5,376 bases of DNA from Selenomonas sp. (GTDB lineage Bacteria; Bacillota_C; Negativicutes; Selenomonadales; Selenomonadaceae). The first letter of the stretch is position 1; every line of letters begins with the position of its first letter. The stretch spans positions 1 through 5,376 of the forward strand of contig JAGAYB010000288.1 of assembly GCA_017940705.1 (NCBI GenBank), read 5' to 3'. Positions 1 to 5,376 of the stretch are shown here, piece after piece. The notes beneath the pieces are model-generated. The model was given only the letters and a program-made list of their open reading frames with translations, ran no database searches and was not told where the DNA came from. A program made the position numbers and the translations under genes.

Positions 1-1
1 G

Positions 2-1267
2 CCAACGCAGCAGCCATCCTATAAAACCGTAACGGAAACCTTTGACTGGGGCCCGTCCGTGTCCAAGGTTATCGTGAACTTAGGCAGTACGGTAAAGAGC
101 CGTGACCTCAACACCGGCATGTTTAAGGTGCATGTGCGCCGGGAATTGGCAGAAGGTGCCATCACCCCCATGGAAGCCATGAAGGAAAAAAAGGATGCCT
201 TTATCTCCCTCGGGGCGGAATCCACATCCAATAAGGACATTGAAGGTGACCGTCAGGTGACGAAGGCCTATGTATCGGACGCACAGGGCAATCCCGTAGA
301 CAGCGGCGAATATGTGACCTTGGAAATGGCGGTAGGCCCCACGGACACGCTGGGCGCGGCCTTGAATTTTGATTTGCACACGCTCTTTAACAACTGGGTA
401 AAACCCCATTACACCATTACCGATGGGCATCGTCTGGTAGTGGACAACAATCAGGGAGATATCCGTCCGCAGGCCGATAAGTTCAAATACAATCACAAGC
501 TGATTGGCATTCACGATTCCTTCCCCTATGCCAGCTACGAACCGGAACAGGCCGGCGCGAACAACAAAAAGCCGCTGATTATCTGGCTGCACGGCATGGG
601 CGAGGGCGGCAACTCACCGTCTCTGCCGATAATGGGCAACAAGGCCACGCAGTTTGCCGATGCTTCCATCCAAAAATATTTTGATGGTGCCTATGTGCTG
701 GCACCGCAGGCACGCACTTACTGGATGCATGGCTATAACGGCTTTGCCGATGGCACGAGCATCTACTCCAAGACCTTGATGGAATTCATCAGGGCCTATG
801 TGGCCGAACATCCGGGCGTAGATGAAAACCGCATCTATGTGGGCGGTGACAGTAACGGCGGCTATATGACCATGCTTTTGGTGCGTGATAACCCCGGCTT
901 CTTTGCCGCCGCGTTCCCGACCTGCGAAGGCTTAAAAGACAGCCTTATAAGCAAAAAAGACTTGGCCAATATTGCCAAGACCCCAATATGGTTTACCGCC
1001 GCCAAGACTGACACCGTACTGCCGCCGAAGGACTATGCCGTACCGACTGTGGAACGGCTCAAAAAAGCCGGTGCCGATGTGCATTTCAGCTATTTTGATA
1101 ATGTCGTGGACACCAGCGGCAAATACAAAAAAGCCGATGGCACGCCCTATGAATACATGGGGCATTGGTCCTGGATTTATGTTTACAATGACCAGTGCGA
1201 AGACACGATTAACGGCAAGACCGTAAAACTCTTCCAGTGGATGGCAGAGCAAAAACGTAAGGGGTAA
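2..1267 (+). CDS. Esterase/peptidase with Ig-like N-terminal domain and alpha/beta-hydrolase fold (5' partial)
   Basis: The reading frame is open from position 2 to the TAA at 1265-1267, so the gene starts before the window. The GTG at 59 is not a credible start: the residues before it (TETFDWGPSVSK, running into KVIVNLG) already form the first strand of the N-terminal domain. Numbering from that GTG, residues up to about 140 are beta-rich and resemble the Ig-like domain of EstA-type esterases. The rest is an alpha/beta hydrolase with an oxyanion motif HGMGEGG (His178), nucleophile elbow GGDSNGG (Ser265), likely acid Asp318 in AKTDTVLP, and catalytic His369 in MGHWSW. Known relatives are usually exported carboxylesterases or prolyl-oligopeptidase-like enzymes; a signal peptide, if present, is outside the window. 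The substrate cannot be read from the sequence. The stop abuts an amidase remnant, and no terminator follows directly. Confidence 0.85.
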   Translation, partial: PTQQPSYKTVTETFDWGPSVSKVIVNLGSTVKSRDLNTGMFKVHVRRELAEGAITPMEAMKEKKDAFISLGAESTSNKDIEGDRQVTKAYVSDAQGNPVDSGEYVTLEMAVGPTDTLGAALNFDLHTLFNNWVKPHYTITDGHRLVVDNNQGDIRPQADKFKYNHKLIGIHDSFPYASYEPEQAGANNKKPLIIWLHGMGEGGNSPSLPIMGNKATQFADASIQKYFDGAYVLAPQARTYWMHGYNGFADGTSIYSKTLMEFIRAYVAEHPGVDENRIYVGGDSNGGYMTMLLVRDNPGFFAAAFPTCEGLKDSLISKKDLANIAKTPIWFTAAKTDTVLPPKDYAVPTVERLKKAGADVHFSYFDNVVDTSGKYKKADGTPYEYMGHWSWIYVYNDQCEDTINGKTVKLFQWMAEQKRKG

Positions 1268-1503
1268 TTCCTGCATTCAGCGCCAGCTAGTCAGTACCAT
1301 GCAGGCCATAGATAACGGTTATCTGGACAGGGGCATAAGGGGAGAGCAAAAGCCTCTGCGTCCTGCGTGAAACCTATATGCCTGCCGCGCTCGTGGAACT
1401 GGGCTTTATCGACAGCGCGGAGGTAAGGCTTCTGAAGAAACATCAGGAGGATATGGCGCGGGCCGTGGCCAGAGGGGTTACGGATTATTGGCAGGAAAAA
1501 TAG
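1263..1503 (+). pseudogene. C-terminal remnant of N-acetylmuramoyl-L-alanine amidase (Amidase_3), frameshifted
   Basis: Two adjacent frames together give the end of a zinc amidase that cleaves peptidoglycan. The frame at 1263-1349 reads IQRQLVSTMQAIDNGYLDRG followed by IRGEQ. The next frame then reads SLCVLRETYMPAALVELGFI and ends DYWQEK at the TAG 1501-1503. The family hallmark (DRG, then a short gap, then VLRET-MPA-LVELGFI) is preserved across the break. The frames join at the A-run in CAAAAG (1347-1352); removing one A restores a continuous reading through Glu-Gln-Ser-Leu. The N-terminal zinc-binding part is missing, no start codon or Shine-Dalgarno is seen, and similarity begins right at the esterase stop. 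It is read as a degraded, non-functional stub. A sequencing error could explain the frameshift but not the missing N-terminus. Confidence 0.75.
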
Positions 1504-1524
1504 CCGTGATGTCTGTATTACATA

Positions 1525-1553
1525 TTGACGAATTTAGCGGACAGTGTTATATT
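1525..1553 (+). promoter_or_regulatory. Sigma-A promoter with extended -10, upstream of structured leader
   Basis: TTGACG (1525-1530), a 17-bp spacer and TATATT (1548-1553), with TG at 1545-1546 giving an extended -10. Both boxes match consensus at five of six bases. Transcription should begin near 1560, at the base of the first hairpin of the candidate RNA. It lies just downstream of the amidase remnant. Confidence 0.7.
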
Positions 1554-1559
1554 TTTAGT

Positions 1560-1745
1560 AAGGAAAGGGTTTCCTTTTCGGTGCCGTGGAGCTTAGCCGC
1601 TTGGTCAAGGGAGTGGTTAAGGGAGGCTTTTTAATCGGTTTTTGCATTAAGCCAGGACTTGAATAGGCATGGTTTCCATGCTGAAAAGAAAAATGCGAGC
1701 AAGAGTTTTATGCCTGGAGCTGCTTGGCTCCAGGCATTTTTTTTT
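1560..1745 (+). ncRNA. Candidate structured RNA or attenuator leader, about 186 nt, no family recognised
   Basis: The stretch between the promoter and the strong terminator has no convincing gene but is full of hairpins found by eye. H1 is AAGGAAA/TTTCCTT around GGG (1560-1576). H2 is a 10-bp stem, CTTAGCCGCT with AGTGGTTAAG (1592-1601/1612-1621); its two G-U pairs suggest an RNA of this strand. H3 is GGC + TTAAT paired with ATTAA + GCC and a three-T bulge (1625-1653). H4 is GCATGG/CCATGC around TTT (1667-1681). The terminator hairpin is last. The RNA ends 13 nt before the next gene, so it is either a terminator-controlled leader of that gene or a free small RNA with rare read-through. It does not match riboswitches, T-box, tmRNA, SRP or RNase P RNA as far as I can recall them. 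A 6S-like RNA is not excluded. Confidence 0.5.
1710..1745 (+). terminator. Strong intrinsic terminator before the PBECR4-like gene
   Basis: A perfect 11-bp stem, ATGCCTGGAGC (1710-1720) with GCTCCAGGCAT (1727-1737), closes a 6-nt loop and runs straight into nine Ts (1737-1745). The next gene's Shine-Dalgarno begins 2-3 nt beyond. An upstream in-frame ATG at 1669 would be translated through this hairpin, which argues against that start. Confidence 0.9.
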
Positions 1746-1746
1746 C

Positions 1747-1753
1747 GGGGGAG
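1747..1753 (+). promoter_or_regulatory. Ribosome binding site that decides the TTG start
   Basis: GGGGGAG lies five bases before the TTG at 1759 and immediately after the terminator T-run. No comparable site precedes the upstream in-frame ATGs at 1669, 1678 or 1693, so this site fixes the start. Confidence 0.65.
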
Positions 1754-1758
1754 ATAGG

Positions 1759-2352
1759 TTGGACGCGTTATCCACTGCTTTAGCGTTATATGAATCTCTG
1801 CTGGGTAAAGATTTCTATATCACGATTGCCAAGAATGAAGACCGGTGCACACTGCATCTGGTTTTTAAGAAGGCGAATTTTCCCCATTTGCTGGGAATCA
1901 CGAAACTCAATGACCTGACGAAAATTGCCGGCGCCAGAACGTCCACTCTGTACAATAAGATAAAGCGCGGTGAGATTACCTACGATTATCTGTCCGCCAG
2001 TGCTCTTTTTGCCTATTGTGATGTAGACCGCAGGATTGCGGAATTTCCCAAAATCAGCCAGCTTATTCAGGGGCTGCAGGAGCGCAAGGTCATCATCAAG
2101 TTTAATCCCCGGCGGGCCGGGACGATGATTGAGGCAGATTTTTTGATTTACGTTGAGGAAAAACCGCGGATTATCTGTTTGTTTATCGTGGAGGATTATG
2201 GCAGCGAGGGAATGTATGTGCCGATGTCTTTTTTCGGCACGGAAAATGAGCGGTATTTGCGCAATCAGACCATCTACAATGTAGTGAACGTGGAGATTGT
2301 CGATACCCCGAAAGGAAAACGGAACAATAAGCAGGTGACACAGGGAAAATAA
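1759..2352 (+). CDS. PBECR4-like domain protein, predicted toxin/nuclease type
   Basis: A 197-residue protein from a TTG start behind GGGGGAG. The frame extends up to ATG 1669, but that part encodes the terminator hairpin (residues LELLGSRHFFF) and is rejected. The order of motifs recalls the PBECR4 domain (phage-Barnase-EndoU-Colicin-RelE-like group): YESLLGKDFYITI, then HLVFKKANFPHLLGITKL with His43, then a helix with LYNKIKRGEITYDYL, then IIKFNPRRAG-MIEADFLIY, and strands around CLFIVEDYGSEGMYVPMSFF ending in RYLRNQ. Assignment is from memory of the family, not a search. The group is predicted to contain RNA-cleaving toxins; activity here is not shown by the sequence. There is no signal peptide or membrane segment, so it is probably cytoplasmic. 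The last about 15 residues (PKGKRNNKQVTQGK) are basic and probably disordered. Expression seems to need read-through of the terminator just upstream. A resolvase-like remnant follows directly, and no antitoxin protein gene is adjacent. Confidence 0.6.
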   Translation: MDALSTALALYESLLGKDFYITIAKNEDRCTLHLVFKKANFPHLLGITKLNDLTKIAGARTSTLYNKIKRGEITYDYLSASALFAYCDVDRRIAEFPKISQLIQGLQERKVIIKFNPRRAGTMIEADFLIYVEEKPRIICLFIVEDYGSEGMYVPMSFFGTENERYLRNQTIYNVVNVEIVDTPKGKRNNKQVTQGK

Positions 2353-2401
2353 AGAACCCAAAGCGGACCTGACCGAGGCCGAAGTCAAAGCCGCAGCCAA
2401 T

Positions 2402-2578
2402 GAGATTGCGGCCAAGAAACCAGCCTATACGAAGATGATGAAACGCCTTGGCCACGGCGATACCTTGGTGGTAAAGAATTTGGACAGGCTTGTCAAAAGC
2501 TACGGCTGCGGAAAGGCATCACCAGTCACCGCACTTATTAAGTTGTATTGTGTATTGCAGAATCCAAGAACAGAATAG
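2402..2578 (+). pseudogene. Serine-recombinase (resolvase) catalytic-domain remnant
   Basis: This frame reads KPAYTKMMKRLGHGDTLVV followed by KNLDRLVKSYG. It resembles the part of serine resolvases that carries (R/K)P-(Y/F)--(L/M)---L--GD-L-V--LDRL-R. The catalytic serine region at the N-terminus, the rest of the catalytic domain and the HTH are absent; after SYG the sequence (CGKASPV onward) no longer resembles a resolvase and ends at TAG 2576-2578. The open frame extends left to about 2339, overlapping the end of the PBECR4-like gene in another frame, with no usable start codon. It is probably debris from a mobile element. The match is short, so another origin is possible. Confidence 0.45.
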
Positions 2579-2584
2579 GATTAA

Positions 2585-2611
2585 AGCGAATTTTGTTATT
2601 GACAATTCGCT
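2585..2611. promoter_or_regulatory. Candidate operator: 8-bp inverted repeat across the bgl -35 box
   Basis: AGCGAATT (2585-2592) and AATTCGCT (2604-2611) are perfect inverted copies separated by 11 bp, and the -35 TTGACA (2599-2604) lies in the spacer and the first base of the right arm. A dimeric regulator bound here would block RNA polymerase. The regulator is unknown; the sequence is only a weak match to a CcpA cre box. Confidence 0.4.
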
Positions 2612-2627
2612 ATTGATTTGTTATTAT
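2599..2627 (+). promoter_or_regulatory. Sigma-A promoter of the bgl operon
   Basis: TTGACA (2599-2604, full consensus), a 17-bp spacer and TATTAT (2622-2627, five of six). Transcription should start near 2634, about 11 nt before the first RAT hairpin. That layout is usual for BglG/LicT-controlled operons. Confidence 0.8.
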
Positions 2628-2644
2628 TTATCTTGTACGAAGCG

Positions 2645-2671
2645 GGATGGTTACGCGTGAGCGGCCAAACC
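2645..2671 (+). promoter_or_regulatory. RAT1, ribonucleic antiterminator for a BglG/LicT-type protein
   Basis: The two halves GGATGGTTAC and GGCCAAACC flank a small stem CGC/GCG with a GUGA tetraloop. This is the RAT layout: lower stem starting GGAT and ending AACC, internal loops including GTTA, short upper stem. The 3' side (from 2666) is shared with the following terminator, so the two folds exclude each other. Compared with the usual GGATTGTTAC...GGCAAAACC, T5 is G and one A is C, possibly a compensated pair. A dephosphorylated or HPr-activated BglG-family dimer would bind here when beta-glucosides are present (family knowledge). Confidence 0.8.
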
Positions 2672-2713
2672 TTGCAGGCGAAGTTTGCCTCATGGTTAAT
2701 CCACGCTTTTTTT
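2655..2713 (+). terminator. RAT1-controlled terminator in the bgl leader
   Basis: An imperfect stem ends in seven Ts (2707-2713). Outer pairing is GCGTG (2655-2659) with CACGC (2702-2706), middle AACC (2668-2671) with GGTT (2694-2697), inner AGGCG (2676-2680) with TGCCT (2686-2690). An alternative inner stem is CAAAC (2666-2670) with GTTTG (2683-2687). Its 5' arm uses the 3' half of RAT1, which makes it switchable. Confidence 0.65.
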
Positions 2714-2722
2714 GTATGTTTA

Positions 2723-2749
2723 GGATGGTTACATTCAGTTGGCCAAACC
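2723..2749 (+). promoter_or_regulatory. RAT2, second ribonucleic antiterminator
   Basis: GGATGGTTAC and GGCCAAACC recur 78 bp after RAT1 with the same 27-nt length. The outer halves are identical and only the central bases differ (ATTCAGTT instead of GCGTGAGC). The upper stem is weaker (C-G, A-U, then U/U). Conservation of exactly the protein-binding parts supports function. It overlaps the hairpin at 2748-2766. Confidence 0.75.
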
Positions 2750-2764
2750 TTCAAAGTTATTGAA

Positions 2765-2766
<2 letters not shown>
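2748..2766 (+). other. RAT2-overlapping hairpin without a clear T-run
   Basis: CCTTCAA (2748-2754) pairs perfectly with TTGAAGG (2760-2766) around AGTTA. It takes up the last bases of RAT2, as a RAT-controlled terminator would. However, the following bases are AACTGTCC rather than a T-run, so as it stands it should terminate poorly. Its 3' arm runs into the left end of the palindromic element. Confidence 0.6.

Positions 2767-5376
<2,610 letters not shown>

Noticed and set aside
1310..1324. 15-bp palindrome AGATAACGGTTATCT
   Set aside because: It has a one-base centre and no T-run, lies in former amidase coding sequence, and is probably chance.
1612..1624. Possible T-box motif (AGTGGTTAAGGG)
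   Set aside because: It lacks the T-box core GGTGGTACCGCG, is better used in hairpin H2, and is not upstream of an amino-acid or tRNA-synthetase gene.
1509..1634. 41-codon frame starting ATG 1509 (MSVLHIDEF...)
   Set aside because: The promoter at 1525-1553 lies inside it, so transcripts from there would lack its start. The upstream Shine-Dalgarno is poor and the 3' half falls on the H2 stem.
1669..1758. N-terminal extension of the PBECR4-like gene from ATG 1669
   Set aside because: It would translate through the terminator stem and T-run, has no ribosome site, and the TTG at 1759 has an excellent one.
2581..2594. Catabolite-responsive element (cre) upstream of the bgl -35
   Set aside because: Four of the ten constrained positions, including the outer ones, do not fit the consensus; the overlapping inverted repeat explains the bases better.

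Overview
The window looks like chromosomal DNA from a fermentative, Bacillota-type bacterium, most likely a Negativicute such as Selenomonas or a relative. This rests on gene content, mixed AT/GC composition, Bacillus-like promoters and Shine-Dalgarno sites, and a B. subtilis bglPH-like operon. The genus is inferred and was not checked by search. All intact genes lie on the + strand.

Positions 2-1267 hold most of a secreted-type serine esterase (Ig-like N-terminal domain plus alpha/beta hydrolase with a visible Ser-Asp-His triad), open at the left edge. Directly after its stop is the frameshifted C-terminal stub of an N-acetylmuramoyl-L-alanine amidase (1263-1503).

Positions 1525-2352 form a compact module: a near-consensus extended -10 promoter, about 150 nt of hairpin-rich sequence without a convincing gene, a strong intrinsic terminator (1710-1745), and, 13 nt later, a TTG-start gene for a PBECR4-like protein (a predicted toxin/nuclease-type domain). 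There is no room for another promoter between terminator and gene. The gene therefore appears to be expressed by read-through, an order like that of type III toxin-antitoxin loci or attenuated leaders. A resolvase-like remnant (2402-2578) follows, so the module sits between two decayed genes.

Positions 2579-5376 carry a beta-glucoside utilisation operon. A near-consensus promoter with an inverted repeat across its -35 leads into a long untranslated leader. The leader contains two BglG/LicT-type ribonucleic antiterminator (RAT) hairpins, a terminator after the first, and a roughly 200-bp imperfect palindrome (2765-2965) that may be an inserted MITE-like element. Then come bglP (PTS EIIBCA) and a bglH-like GH1 6-phospho-beta-glucosidase cut by the right edge. 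EIIBCA imports and phosphorylates beta-glucosides and the GH1 enzyme hydrolyses the phosphorylated product; the RATs imply substrate-controlled antitermination by a BglG-family protein encoded outside the window.

The item most worth attention is the promoter / structured RNA / terminator / PBECR4 module, followed by the palindromic element in the bgl leader.
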